Of a DNA stretch of 64,000 nucleotides, positions 1 through 7,913 are shown piece by piece (within the stretch, counting starts at the first letter, position 1; each line of letters starts with the position of its first letter). Origin of the DNA: an uncultured Tateyamaria sp. (GTDB lineage Bacteria; Pseudomonadota; Alphaproteobacteria; Rhodobacterales; Rhodobacteraceae); the NCBI RefSeq assembly GCF_947497045.1, contig NZ_CANMEU010000001.1:582589-646588 (forward strand). Direction: 5' to 3'. Under the pieces are notes generated by a model, which was given only the letters and a program-made list of their open reading frames with translations, made no database searches and was not told where the DNA came from. The translations under genes and the position numbers were made by a program.

Positions 1-204
1 GATGGGGCGCCCGGCGTAAAGTGCGATACGTGCCTCTTGGCCTGCCACATCTGACACGCGGTCAAACATCCCATCCTGAAGACCCGCCTTGACCGTCAGA
101 TCCGCGGCCGTAATCAACGTGCCCGGGCGCAGCGTGCGGGTCGGTGTCACCACATCCGCCTGAGCGGAGGTACACAGGAGCAAAAGAGCGATCAGGTGTT
201 TCAT
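1..204 (-). CDS. flgA: Flagellar P-ring assembly chaperone FlgA, N-terminal part
   Basis: This is the first 68 codons of a gene that runs off the left edge of the window. The start ATG overlaps the flgG stop as ATGA, the usual translational coupling of flgF-flgG-flgA. The protein starts with a short hydrophobic signal peptide (MKHLIALLLLCTSAQA), as expected for a periplasmic chaperone that helps FlgI assemble the P ring around the rod. It continues with a TLRPGTLITAADLTV stretch typical of the SAF/FlgA domain. The identification rests on this stretch and on gene order. The C-terminal domain cannot be seen. Confidence 0.85.
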   Translation of the reverse strand, partial: MKHLIALLLLCTSAQADVVTPTRTLRPGTLITAADLTVKAGLQDGMFDRVSDVAGQEARIALYAGRPI

Positions 205-989
205 CAGCGCACCTGCGTCATTGCGCCCATCATCTGATCCGCGGCCGAAATAACTTTGGAGTTCATTTCATAGCCGCGCTGCGCCGCGATCAGTTCCGTA
301 ATCTCTCGCACGGCATCGACCGAGCTTTCCTCCAAGAATCCCTGACGCAAGGTGCCCAACCCATCGAGTCCCGGCGTGGTGACAATCGGCGGGCCGGACG
401 CCTCGGTTTCGGCAAACAGATTGCTGCCAAGCGCTTCGAGCCCTTTGATATTCGTGAAACCGGTCAGGTTGAATTGCCCGATCAACTGACCCGCAGGGGT
501 GTCGGTGAAATAGGCATAAACTTCGCCGTCGCCGTTGATGGATATACTTTGCGCATCTTCGGGAATAACAATCTCGGGCGATACTGGATATCCGTCAGAC
601 GTAACGATCACCCCCTCGCCTGTTCGCTTCAAACCACCGTCCCGCGTATACGCTGTCTGGCCAGATGGCAGTGTCACCTCGAGAAATCCGTTGCCGTCGA
701 TCGCAACATCCAGATCGCCGCCGGTTGCTGCAAGTGAGCCCTGGGCAACATGAACCGAGACGGCCGTTGGACGAACCCCCAGCCCAAGCTGAACACCCGC
801 AGGCAAAACTGTCCCGTCAGAGGCATTGATCGCCCCCGGTCGGGTCATTTGCTGATAGTGTAAATCTGCAAACTCAGCCCGGCGGGCGTTGTATCCAGTT
901 GTGCTCATGTTGGCGAGGTTGTTGGAAATGGTTTCCACCCGCATCTGTTGGGCCAACATTCCTGTTGCCGCGATTTTCAGGGCGCGCAT
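204..989 (-). CDS. flgG: Flagellar distal rod protein FlgG
   Basis: FlgG forms the distal rod of the flagellar basal body and crosses the periplasm and the P and L rings. The 261-residue length matches the family. The N-terminus has the rod/hook signature (MRALKIAATGMLAQQ, then SNNLANMSTTGYN at about 22-34). The C-terminus has the matching coiled-coil segment (LIAAQRGYEMNSKVI). It follows flgF after 10 bases and its stop overlaps the flgA start. It belongs to the minus-strand operon flgB-flgC-fliE-fliQ-flgF-flgG-flgA. Nothing unusual was seen. Confidence 0.97.
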   Translation of the reverse strand: MRALKIAATGMLAQQMRVETISNNLANMSTTGYNARRAEFADLHYQQMTRPGAINASDGTVLPAGVQLGLGVRPTAVSVHVAQGSLAATGGDLDVAIDGNGFLEVTLPSGQTAYTRDGGLKRTGEGVIVTSDGYPVSPEIVIPEDAQSISINGDGEVYAYFTDTPAGQLIGQFNLTGFTNIKGLEALGSNLFAETEASGPPIVTTPGLDGLGTLRQGFLEESSVDAVREITELIAAQRGYEMNSKVISAADQMMGAMTQVR

Positions 990-999
990 CAGCGTCTCC

Positions 1000-1719
1000 T
1001 TATTGTGATTTCAACATTGCATCCATGGCACGGCGCACACGTTCGTCTTCGGAATCAAGAAAGTTTTGCCCCATCTCATAGGCACGTTGGATTTCAATCA
1101 TCCGGGCCAGCTGTCCAATCGGATTGACGTTTGAAGCCTCGATGAAGCCTTGCATCACGCGCGCATTTCCGGCTGGCTCAAACCCGTTCTGGGCATCGAA
1201 CATGACTCCCGTTTCGCGGACCATGCCGACCGTATCGGTCGGGGCCACAAGACCGACCTGACCAACAAGCAGACCATCAGCACTGATTGTTCCGTCCGGC
1301 GATATCGCAATCGTTCCGGCATCCGGCGGGATGAACACCGGCGCACCGCCAGCATCCAACACCTGATATCCATCAGGCGTGACCAGGTCCCCCTCGGCAT
1401 TGGGGGTGAACGACCCTGCGCGGGTCAATCGCTCCCCATTCGGGGTCTGGACCAGGAAATAGCCGTCACCCTCAATCGCCAAATCAAATGTGCCGCCAGT
1501 TTGGGTCAGCGCCCCTTGTTCAAACGATGTCTGGCGCACATTGGCCTGCCCCATGGACAAGGACGGCCCACCCTGCATCCCTTTGACAAATTCGGAAAAG
1601 ACAACGCCCTCTTGGCGAAAACCCGACGTAGCGCTGTTGGCGATGTTGTTTGCGACGACCTGCATTTCGCGCATCAGACCCGACTGCCGCGTCAACGTAA
1701 TATATCCGGTACTGTCCAA
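1000..1719 (-). CDS. flgF: Flagellar proximal rod protein FlgF
   Basis: FlgF is a proximal rod subunit. The 239-residue protein has the rod N-terminal motif (VVANNIANSATSGFR at about 21-35), a central region with GDGYFLVQTPNG, and the C-terminal helix (ARMIEIQRAYEMGQNF). It lacks the long insert of hook protein FlgE, and it lies directly before flgG, which separates it from FlgG and FlgE. Its start lies one base after the fliQ stop, so translation is probably coupled. Confidence 0.95.
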   Translation of the reverse strand: MDSTGYITLTRQSGLMREMQVVANNIANSATSGFRQEGVVFSEFVKGMQGGPSLSMGQANVRQTSFEQGALTQTGGTFDLAIEGDGYFLVQTPNGERLTRAGSFTPNAEGDLVTPDGYQVLDAGGAPVFIPPDAGTIAISPDGTISADGLLVGQVGLVAPTDTVGMVRETGVMFDAQNGFEPAGNARVMQGFIEASNVNPIGQLARMIEIQRAYEMGQNFLDSEDERVRRAMDAMLKSQ

Positions 1720-1720
1720 C

Positions 1721-1990
1721 TTAACCTCCGATAATCAGTGGAATGATGCGGCCATGAAAGAATGAGACCATCGTCTGCGTCATGAACCCCATCGACATCC
1801 AGAACACGACGACAATGGCGGCCAGTTTGGGCACGAAAGTGAGGGTCATTTCCTGGATCGACGTCAGCGCCTGCACCAAACCAATCGACACGCCAGCCAC
1901 CAAGGCCACCGTCAGGATCGGGATAGAAACCAGCACAGCAACCCAAAGACCTTGCCGCAAGGTGTCAAAAAAGATGATCTCGTCGAGCAT
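1721..1990 (-). CDS. fliQ: Flagellar type III export gate protein FliQ
   Basis: FliQ is a small inner-membrane subunit of the FliPQR export gate. The 89 residues contain two hydrophobic segments, about 15-38 (VAVLVSIPILTVALVAGVSI) and about 53-75 (LAAIVVVFWMSMGFMT), joined by the conserved QALTSIQEMTLTFVPK loop. This layout and length are diagnostic. It sits between fliE and flgF with one-base gaps, an order common in alphaproteobacterial rod operons. Confidence 0.96.
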   Translation of the reverse strand: MLDEIIFFDTLRQGLWVAVLVSIPILTVALVAGVSIGLVQALTSIQEMTLTFVPKLAAIVVVFWMSMGFMTQTMVSFFHGRIIPLIIGG

Positions 1991-1991
1991 G

Positions 1992-2276
1992 CTAGACCGG
2001 CATTCTCAGGATTTCTTGGTAGGCCTCGACTACCTTGTTGCGCACCGTTACGGCCGTTTCGACGGCAAGCTCGGTCTGTGCGAGTGCCTGCACCAAGGCG
2101 TGCGGATCGGCATCACCAACCATCGCCTGCTGCGCGACGGCTTCGCCTTGCGCCATGGTCTGCGCAAAATTCATTGCGACCCGGCCAAACATACTGCCGC
2201 CGGATTCGGTGCCGGCCTGAGTGGCGGGCCGCGATGCGGCATAGCTTTTGACTGCGGAAAGTGCTGCTGAATCCAT
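1992..2276 (-). CDS. fliE: Flagellar MS-ring/rod junction protein FliE
   Basis: FliE is the adaptor between the MS ring and the proximal rod and one of the first type III export substrates. The 94-residue protein has a low-complexity N-terminus and the conserved C-terminal helical region (ALAQTELAVETAVTVRNKVV, then AYQEILRMPV). FliE proteins end with a YQEIMRM-type motif, as here. It lies between flgC and fliQ in the rod operon. Confidence 0.95.
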   Translation of the reverse strand: MDSAALSAVKSYAASRPATQAGTESGGSMFGRVAMNFAQTMAQGEAVAQQAMVGDADPHALVQALAQTELAVETAVTVRNKVVEAYQEILRMPV

Positions 2277-2301
2277 TCTGGATCTCCTCTTTATGCGCCA
2301 A

Positions 2302-2694
2302 TCAACGGCGCAGCAGTTGCATCAAACTCGACGACATTTGCCGAGCTTGTTCGAACATTTTCAGGTTGGCCTCGTAGCTGCGTTGCGCTTCTCGCGCGTC
2401 CGCCAGCTCGATTAGCAAATCGACGTTTGATCCATCGTAGTGACCACTTCCATCCGCCATCGGGTGGCCCGGATCATAGACACGTTCCAAAGCGCGATCA
2501 TCCAAAGACATGCGGCCCACCTCAACCCGTGCGACACCATTTCCGGCATCAAATTCAGTACGAAACGGGACAGTTTTGCGCCGATACCCCGGCGTATCCG
2601 CGTTCGATATGTTTTCGGACAGATGACGAAGACGGGAAGACTGCGCCTGCAAACCGCTTGTGGAAACAGATAGTGCTTTTGAAAACTCGCTCAT
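2302..2694 (-). CDS. flgC: Flagellar proximal rod protein FlgC
   Basis: FlgC is a proximal rod subunit. It has 130 residues, close to the family norm. The N-terminal rod motif is SENISNADTPGYRRKTVPF at about 27-45. The central YDPGHPMADGSGHY is FlgC-specific, and the C-terminal helix is ARQMSSSLMQLLRR. It starts 11 bases after the flgB stop and is followed by fliE. Confidence 0.96.
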   Translation of the reverse strand: MSEFSKALSVSTSGLQAQSSRLRHLSENISNADTPGYRRKTVPFRTEFDAGNGVARVEVGRMSLDDRALERVYDPGHPMADGSGHYDGSNVDLLIELADAREAQRSYEANLKMFEQARQMSSSLMQLLRR

Positions 2695-2705
2695 CGCTAT
2701 GCTCC

Positions 2706-3098
2706 TTACTGACGCCCTAGGCTGGATCGCAGGATGTTCATGGCTGACTTGTAGATGGCGAGGGAACGATCATGCTGGCGTTTGGCGTCGGTGGCGCGCA
2801 GCATTTCGGTTTCCAACGAAACGGAATTGCCATCAGGTGCGGCGAATGAGCGATCCTCAAAGATCATGCCATCAACACGTCCGGCCTTCATCCCATGCAG
2901 ATGGCTGGCACGTGTGGCGCGTTGAAGCGAGGCACCGGCATCTTGCGGTGCGTAAATCTCCTGAAAACTGGGGATATCGCGGCCAACAAACCCCGGCGTA
3001 TCGGCATTCGCGACATTCTGCGCGATGACAGCCTGTTTTTGACCTGCGTGAACGGCCATTGCATGTGCCGTTTCGAAAACAGTTAGATTTTGGAACAT
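2706..3098 (-). CDS. flgB: Flagellar proximal rod protein FlgB
   Basis: FlgB is the first gene of the minus-strand rod operon and encodes a proximal rod subunit. I chose the ATG at 3098 (MFQNLTVFETAHAMAVHAG), which gives the usual 130 residues. The open frame continues upstream to 3416, but that part is antisense to fliI and is not FlgB-like. The rod signature is QNVANADTPGFVGRDIPSF at about 28-46. The 82-base gap to divergent fliI should hold both promoters. Confidence 0.95.
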   Translation of the reverse strand: MFQNLTVFETAHAMAVHAGQKQAVIAQNVANADTPGFVGRDIPSFQEIYAPQDAGASLQRATRASHLHGMKAGRVDGMIFEDRSFAAPDGNSVSLETEMLRATDAKRQHDRSLAIYKSAMNILRSSLGRQ

Positions 3099-3121
3099 CG
3101 GGGCTTCTCCCTCGAGCAATT

Positions 3122-3136
3122 TCAACCAAGGCTTAA
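3122..3136. promoter_or_regulatory. CtrA-like binding site in the flgB/fliI control region
   Basis: The sequence TCAA-CCAAGGC-TTAA (then C) matches the alphaproteobacterial CtrA consensus TTAA-N7-TTAA with exact seven-base spacing and one mismatch. Read on the minus strand it is TTAA-N7-TTGA. It lies 24 bases upstream of the flgB start and 45 bases upstream of the fliI start. CtrA controls flagellar genes in Rhodobacterales. The assignment of this site is inference. Confidence 0.4.
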
Positions 3137-3180
3137 CTGTGATTCCTTTAAAAACTGTTTGCAGGCATTTGGAGGATCCG

Positions 3181-4515
3181 ATGAAACACGCGATACGGCT
3201 GAAATCTTTGCAAACAAATCTGGCTGACATCAAAGTGGCACGCTCAATTGGACGCATTGCCGGTGTCCAATCTGGCATTTTGACGATCACAGGCTTGGGC
3301 AATGATGCGCGTATCGGTGATCGCGCTGAAATTCGGCTCAAGATCGGCAATAAATTGAACGGCGAAGTGGTGCAGTTGACCGAGGATGGCGTGATCGTCC
3401 TGCCAGATGATCCCATTCAGGGGATCGCCCTCGGCGACAGCGTTTTCCTGAAGCGCAATGTTGGATTGTCGCCAGACATGAGTTGGTTGGGCCGCATCAT
3501 TGACCCTGACGGTGCACCACTGGATGGCCGGTCGTTGGCGAAGGGTGTGATTTCCCGCCCACTTTTGTCCGCTCCGCCCGCCGCTGCGAAACGCAGGCCG
3601 TTGGGACAGCGCCTTGATACGGGCCACGTCGTGTTCGATACCATGCTGCCGGTCGTTAGGGGGCAACGCATCGGCCTGTTCGCAGGATCGGGGGTCGGAA
3701 AATCAAGCCTTATGGGAAAGCTCGCACAACATATGTCGGCAGATATCGTTGTGATCGCCATGATTGGGGAGCGGGGGCGCGAGGTGCGCCATTTCGTCGA
3801 CGAGGTTCTTGGGCCCGAAGGCCAGGCACGCTCGATCGTCATCGCTGCGACATCAGATCAATCGCCACTGTTGCGGCGTCGATGCGCGTGGTCGGCAATG
3901 GCCATTGCAGAATATTTTCGCGATCTGGGGATGTCTGTATTGTTGCTCGCGGATTCCATCACACGGTTTGCCGAAGCACATCGCGAGGTCGCTGTCGCTG
4001 CCGGGGAGGCTCCGGTACTGCGTGGCTTTCCGCCATCAACCTCTCATTTGATAATGTCACTCTGTGAACGTGCGGGGCCGGGCTTATCAGATGAAGGGGA
4101 TATCACCGCAGTATTCAGCGTGCTGGTGGCAGGGTCCGATATGGACGAACCCATCGCCGATATCTTGCGAGGCGTGTTGGACGGTCATGTCGTCCTTGAT
4201 CGGTCGATCGCTGAGAGGGGGCGCTTTCCGTCTGTTGATATTCTGCGATCCGTTTCTCGCAGTCTGCCGAGCGCGGCAACGGAGGAAGAAAACGACGTGA
4301 TCGCAAGGGTTAGAAAACACCTGAGCGTGTATGCTGAAAATCAGATGATGATCAAAGCGGGCCTATATACCCGGGGGACGGACGCGGAAATCGATGCGGC
4401 GGTTGATATATGGCCATCTTTGGATGAGGTGATGGCAGGCCTGCACGCAAACAACTGCAAACACAGTTTCGACCAGCTCAAGCTGGTATTGAGACGCGCC
4501 GGTCGCGGGCCATGA
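3181..4515 (+). CDS. fliI: Flagellar type III export ATPase FliI
   Basis: FliI is the cytoplasmic hexameric ATPase that energises flagellar protein export. I start it at the ATG at 3181, which has GGAGG six bases upstream and gives 444 residues. An in-frame ATG at 3139 has no such ribosome binding site. Walker A is AGSGVGKSS at about 168-176. The Walker B region is LLLADSITRFAEAHREVAV. RGFPPSTSHLIMSL and the AVFSVLVAGSDMDEPIAD catalytic region follow. It is divergent from the flgB operon. No fliJ follows, only a very small frame. Confidence 0.97.
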   Translation: MKHAIRLKSLQTNLADIKVARSIGRIAGVQSGILTITGLGNDARIGDRAEIRLKIGNKLNGEVVQLTEDGVIVLPDDPIQGIALGDSVFLKRNVGLSPDMSWLGRIIDPDGAPLDGRSLAKGVISRPLLSAPPAAAKRRPLGQRLDTGHVVFDTMLPVVRGQRIGLFAGSGVGKSSLMGKLAQHMSADIVVIAMIGERGREVRHFVDEVLGPEGQARSIVIAATSDQSPLLRRRCAWSAMAIAEYFRDLGMSVLLLADSITRFAEAHREVAVAAGEAPVLRGFPPSTSHLIMSLCERAGPGLSDEGDITAVFSVLVAGSDMDEPIADILRGVLDGHVVLDRSIAERGRFPSVDILRSVSRSLPSAATEEENDVIARVRKHLSVYAENQMMIKAGLYTRGTDAEIDAAVDIWPSLDEVMAGLHANNCKHSFDQLKLVLRRAGRGP

Positions 4516-4579
4516 ACTGAGACACACGGTTTCCCCCGTAGAACTGGAGCACTACATTGTCCGCGCAAGAGGGGTTGGC

Positions 4580-4717
4580 ATGGAGTGGAAGGGATATTCG
4601 GACAAAGACGTATTGAAATTGCTGCGCGAGATCGAGCCAGAGCTGACCGTGGGCAATTGTCTAGCCCTGAAATCCTTGGCCCAGACACAGGGGGCTAGAC
4701 AACAACAAAACCAATGA
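4580..4717 (+). CDS. Small protein of unknown function downstream of fliI
   Basis: This is a 45-codon frame starting MEWKGYSDKDVLKLL, with GAGGGG five bases before the ATG. The middle (LKLLREIEPELTVGNCLALK) looks like a short amphipathic helical protein and the end is Gln-rich (ARQQQNQ). The same frame stays open and protein-like for 29 codons upstream (including VSPVELEHYIVRARG), back to a TGA at 4490, with no ATG, GTG or TTG. The annotated form may therefore be a 5-prime truncated gene or may use a non-standard start. I do not recognise the family. Confidence 0.4.
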   Translation: MEWKGYSDKDVLKLLREIEPELTVGNCLALKSLAQTQGARQQQNQ

Positions 4718-4794
4718 TGGTGGATACAGTTCTGTTGTTTCAGCCTCAAGCAGGCTGGATCGTTGTCCCAACGCCCGCCGAAGACACGAAATTA

Positions 4795-5580
4795 CTAACT
4801 AAGCAGAGTAAGCGCAATCTGGGCACCTGAAGATCCAGCTCCAAATGCACTTATCTGCGCACGTGCAAGATACGTTGTAATAAGCCGATCCAGATTTTCA
4901 GGCTCGGCAAATTCAGATGGATCAGATACTCCAAAGATACGTGCGGTTCTGTCCTGAAATACTCCTAATTGCTGATCAATGTCAGCTTGGCCAAACCCAT
5001 CGGGCAAACCCAAAGCGGTTTCGAACAAGGTCCGCAGGGGTGGTTGACCCATGATGCTAAACCATTTTTGCGCCTCGCTGCCTGTACCGCCTACGACATC
5101 TTCAAGAGTTCGTTCCGCATATAGGGCGATACGCATTGTTTCGTCCTGATTGCCTGTAGCAATTTCAAAACTGTTCGCTTGATGTTGAGCAATGATTTTT
5201 TCCGCGAAATCAGAAGCTAATGCGCCTCGAACTTCACCGGGACCCAAACCAAATGCCGCTGAAAAATCTTGATAACGGGAGTCGGTAAACCGATTGGCCA
5301 GTGCATCATCTGCGGTCGTCCCGTCACTCAGCATTTTTTCGATGAAGAAGCGATTATTGATATCGTCCTGAAGGCCAAATGCCCCAAGAGCCACTGTCAG
5401 AATTTGCCGATCAGCCACCAGCTCCTGTGCCGAGGTCACCGACCCAATTTTTTCCGCAAAGTGATCCGTATCTCGTTTTAGCTGCGCGGATTGATTAAAG
5501 GCGGTAGCTTGTTGATCATAGGTCCTTTGCAGAAACTGCCAACCAACTAACCCGGAAGAAATCAGGACAGGCTGATACAT
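4795..5580 (-). CDS. DUF1217 family flagellar-locus protein
   Basis: This 261-residue protein resembles DUF1217, a family found in flagellar clusters of alphaproteobacteria. Its exact role is unknown. It starts MYQPVLISSGLVGWQFL and contains the helical stretch NNRFFIEKMLSDGTTADD at about 80-97. The end is hydrophobic and small-residue rich (SAFGAGSSGAQIALTLL). No signal peptide or membrane segment is evident. It starts one base after the flbT stop and closes the set flagellin-flaF-flbT-DUF1217, so a role in flagellin export or filament assembly is a reasonable inference. Confidence 0.75.
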   Translation of the reverse strand: MYQPVLISSGLVGWQFLQRTYDQQATAFNQSAQLKRDTDHFAEKIGSVTSAQELVADRQILTVALGAFGLQDDINNRFFIEKMLSDGTTADDALANRFTDSRYQDFSAAFGLGPGEVRGALASDFAEKIIAQHQANSFEIATGNQDETMRIALYAERTLEDVVGGTGSEAQKWFSIMGQPPLRTLFETALGLPDGFGQADIDQQLGVFQDRTARIFGVSDPSEFAEPENLDRLITTYLARAQISAFGAGSSGAQIALTLLS

Positions 5581-5581
5581 G

Positions 5582-5986
5582 CTATTGCACCCCGGCGGAC
5601 AGCATACGCTCTTCGCGAGGCAGCAATGTTCTGAGGGCCTTCAAGCAACGATAGTGGTCATCTTGAACCAATGCATGCGACGCAATATCAAGATGTTTGC
5701 GGCTATCTGCGTCGATAAAAACCTGACTCAATTCTTCAATGCTTCGCAAAAGTGAACGTCTGCTTTCACCTCGATCTGCATCGCCCGACAGAACCAGCTG
5801 CACAGCATAGCAAACGCGACGCACGGGCGTTTTCGCATCTTCAGGATGGATGGCATCCCGAAGTCTCAAAATATGTGCATCCGGTGTCATAATCGCCAGA
5901 CGGCTTCTGCGGTCACCGTTCTCGATAACGGCACCGTTTATCAAAACGCGTTCTTTCGGGCTTAGCTTCAGGATAAGACCACTCAT
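5582..5986 (-). CDS. flbT: Flagellin synthesis regulator FlbT
   Basis: In Caulobacter FlbT is a post-transcriptional repressor of flagellin that acts on the 5-prime leader of flagellin mRNA. This 134-residue protein starts MSGLILKLSPKERVLINGAV, the characteristic FlbT N-terminus. It continues with RRVCYAVQLVLSGD and a C-terminal helical part (CLKALRTLLPREERML). The start overlaps the flaF stop as ATGA, so FlaF and FlbT should be made together. Confidence 0.93.
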   Translation of the reverse strand: MSGLILKLSPKERVLINGAVIENGDRRSRLAIMTPDAHILRLRDAIHPEDAKTPVRRVCYAVQLVLSGDADRGESRRSLLRSIEELSQVFIDADSRKHLDIASHALVQDDHYRCLKALRTLLPREERMLSAGVQ

Positions 5987-6360
5987 GTCGCGGGCCCCTC
6001 ACTTTTCAGGCCGCGCAAAACAGCCATATTGATTTCCAACAGTGGCATAACCGAAGCCTTTTGTCGCAGGATCCGCCGTGTATGATGGCTGGTAAATTCG
6101 GCGAGATATATCACACGCGCCTTCAACTCATCCGGCAATGGATTATCGGCATCAGCGATATCGACCACCAGCGCGGTCCATAACCGCTGGTTCCGATGCA
6201 AAGCCTCGGCATATGCAGCAAAATTCTTTTTGCTATCCAGCGCCTTGTCGCGCAGCTCTTGAGTAACGCGCGCGATCACCTGATATTCTGCCCGACGGTT
6301 ACTTCGGGTCGACGTTGCATGTTCTGCATAGCCACGTATAGCTTGAGAAGTCGCGTTCAC
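5983..6360 (-). CDS. flaF: Flagellar biosynthesis regulator FlaF
   Basis: FlaF acts with FlbT in alphaproteobacteria to promote flagellin production and secretion. The protein has 125 residues and is mostly helical. Its family-typical segments are ALHRNQRLWTALVVDIAD at about 51-68 and LPDELKARVIYLAEFTSHHT. It starts 69 bases after the flagellin stop, behind a strong intercistronic hairpin, and overlaps flbT by four bases. Confidence 0.93.
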   Translation of the reverse strand: MNATSQAIRGYAEHATSTRSNRRAEYQVIARVTQELRDKALDSKKNFAAYAEALHRNQRLWTALVVDIADADNPLPDELKARVIYLAEFTSHHTRRILRQKASVMPLLEINMAVLRGLKSEGPAT

Positions 6361-6393
6361 ACGATCACCTGTTCCATTGGAATGAAATGAGTT

Positions 6394-6421
6394 GGCGAGG
6401 CACCAAAAACAGTGCCTCGCC
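6394..6421 (-). terminator. Intercistronic hairpin between flagellin and flaF
   Basis: A perfect 10-bp stem (GGCGAGGCAC at 6394-6403 with GTGCCTCGCC at 6412-6421) encloses an 8-base loop nine bases after the flagellin stop. Downstream on the minus strand only weakly T-rich sequence follows. It could be a partial terminator or a 3-prime stabiliser that makes flagellin mRNA far more abundant than the flaF-flbT message. Confidence 0.6.
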
Positions 6422-6429
6422 TATGTTGC

Positions 6430-7707
6430 TTAACGGAACAACGACAGGATTGTCTGCGGTGCCTGGTTCGCAATCGACAGTGACTGAACACCCAGCTGCT
6501 GCTGCGTCTGTAGAGCTTGCAAGCGGGCCGAAACCTCTTCCATATCAGCGTCAACAAGCGAGCCGATACCAGATTTCAACGAGTCCGTCAGCTTGCCGAC
6601 AAATTCCGATTGCGTTTCAATCCGGCCCTCGACAGAACCAAACGATGCAGCAGCATCAATTGCGGTGTTGATAAGCGTCTCGATCGAAGTCAACGCAGCA
6701 GTTGCGCCTGCGTCGGTCGTGACATCAACTGCCTGCAAAGCTGCCAAACCACCAGAACTTGTGCCTGCGGTGTTCCCATCGGTGTCGGCTTCGATTGTCA
6801 CAGACAGTTCGTTGCCAGCATTTGCACGCGTCAGTCGCACGGTGTCACCATCAAGCGCCACTGTATAATTGGTCTCATCCGTGGCAGACAGGAAGGCCGA
6901 CACCTGATTATACAGATTTGTCGCGACATCCTGTGTGCTGTCATCAGAATCAGCCACATATTCAAACGTCCGCGTGCCAAGGCTGTTGGCACCAGCTGTG
7001 TCATCCAACTGGAGCTGATATCCGAACCCATCACCGACCGACGCAATTGCAACATCAACGAAAGATGCTGTGCCCGTGGTGGGCGCTGCGGTGCCAGAAT
7101 TAACCGCCGCCCCTGCGCCTTCAGGTGTTGCGTTAACAATCGTCGCACCAGTATCCGCACCGGTACCATCATAGACTTGCGTGGTCACAGAACCGGAAAC
7201 CGACAGGTTTTGACGTTCCACAGTGATATCTGAGGCGCTGACGTTGCCACTCGAATTCCGGTCAAGCGACGAAAGAATAGTGACGTCATCCGTCGATGTG
7301 CCATCAACAAGGTTCAGGCCGTTGAACTGCGCAGCCCCAACCACGCCCTCAATCTGATCACGAAGGGCATTGATGTCCGTCTGGATCTTGTCGCGATCCA
7401 CATTGGATTCTTGAGCGGCTGTGATCTTGCCTTTGATATCGACCAGCAGATCAGTCACAGTTTCTGCGGCGTTCCGGCCAACCGCAACTGTAGATTCACC
7501 AAGGCTCAGGCCTTCGGAAATCGCCTTGAACCCTTTGACATCGGACTCCATGACCTTGGAAATCGCCCAAACGGCAGAGTTGTCTTTGGCGCTCGATACC
7601 GACTTACCTGTCGAAATCTCGTTCTGCGTCATTGCTAGGTTTTTGTTGATCCCTTTAAGGGTTTGCAGCGCAACCATTGCACTGTTGTTCGTTAGAATGC
7701 TCGACAT
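6430..7707 (-). CDS. fliC: Flagellin
   Basis: This is the filament subunit, 425 residues. The conserved N-terminal D0/D1 region (MSSILTNNSAMVALQTLKGI to about residue 140, including KDNSAVWAISKVMESD) and the C-terminal D0 helix (about 340-425, ending IANQAPQTILSLFR) pair to form the filament core. Between them lies a Thr/Ala/Gly/Asp-rich variable surface domain. AAGGA lies eight bases before the ATG. The gene has a roughly 200-base leader and upstream region, and flaF and flbT follow downstream. Confidence 0.97.
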   Translation of the reverse strand: MSSILTNNSAMVALQTLKGINKNLAMTQNEISTGKSVSSAKDNSAVWAISKVMESDVKGFKAISEGLSLGESTVAVGRNAAETVTDLLVDIKGKITAAQESNVDRDKIQTDINALRDQIEGVVGAAQFNGLNLVDGTSTDDVTILSSLDRNSSGNVSASDITVERQNLSVSGSVTTQVYDGTGADTGATIVNATPEGAGAAVNSGTAAPTTGTASFVDVAIASVGDGFGYQLQLDDTAGANSLGTRTFEYVADSDDSTQDVATNLYNQVSAFLSATDETNYTVALDGDTVRLTRANAGNELSVTIEADTDGNTAGTSSGGLAALQAVDVTTDAGATAALTSIETLINTAIDAAASFGSVEGRIETQSEFVGKLTDSLKSGIGSLVDADMEEVSARLQALQTQQQLGVQSLSIANQAPQTILSLFR

Positions 7708-7857
7708 AAGTATGTCCTTTTGTCACGGCGCTTTGCGCCAGGGTTACGTCTCGACCATCGCGGGCGAAACCGATTGCCGTTCTGACAAATGCAGTCCCTA
7801 TGATCAGGGATTTGCGCCACCCGGTTTGAGTGCAGGAGGACCATGCCCCGTTTAGTC

Positions 7858-7872
7858 CTAACAGATTGCTAA
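7858..7872. promoter_or_regulatory. Weak CtrA-like site upstream of flagellin
   Basis: The sequence CTAA-CAGATTG-CTAA has the exact N7 spacing of a CtrA site, with one mismatch in each half-site. It lies about 150 bases upstream of the flagellin ATG. On its own it is weak. I list it because similar N7 sites occur in the other two flagellar control regions. Confidence 0.2.
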
Positions 7873-7890
7873 GTGCCGCTTTCCCAATGT

Positions 7891-7913
7891 CTTAGATTTG
7901 AATCAAACCTAAG
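7891..7913. repeat. AT-rich 23-bp palindrome centred on a GANTC site
   Basis: Two 11-base arms with a single mismatch flank a central A, as CTTAGaTTTGA-A-TCAAAcCTAAG. The centre contains GAATC, a CcrM (GANTC) methylation sequence. It overlaps the stop codon of the FlgN-like gene and lies about 190 bases upstream of flagellin on the same strand. No T-run follows, so an operator is as likely as a terminator. Confidence 0.45.

Noticed and set aside
2706..3416. Long form of FlgB starting at 3416
   Set aside because: The extra 106 residues are antisense to fliI and unlike FlgB. The ATG at 3098 gives the family length.
7735..7830. Flagellin promoter elements of sigma-28 or sigma-54 type
   Set aside because: No convincing TAAA-N15-GCCGATAA or GG-N10-GC pattern with proper spacing could be assigned.
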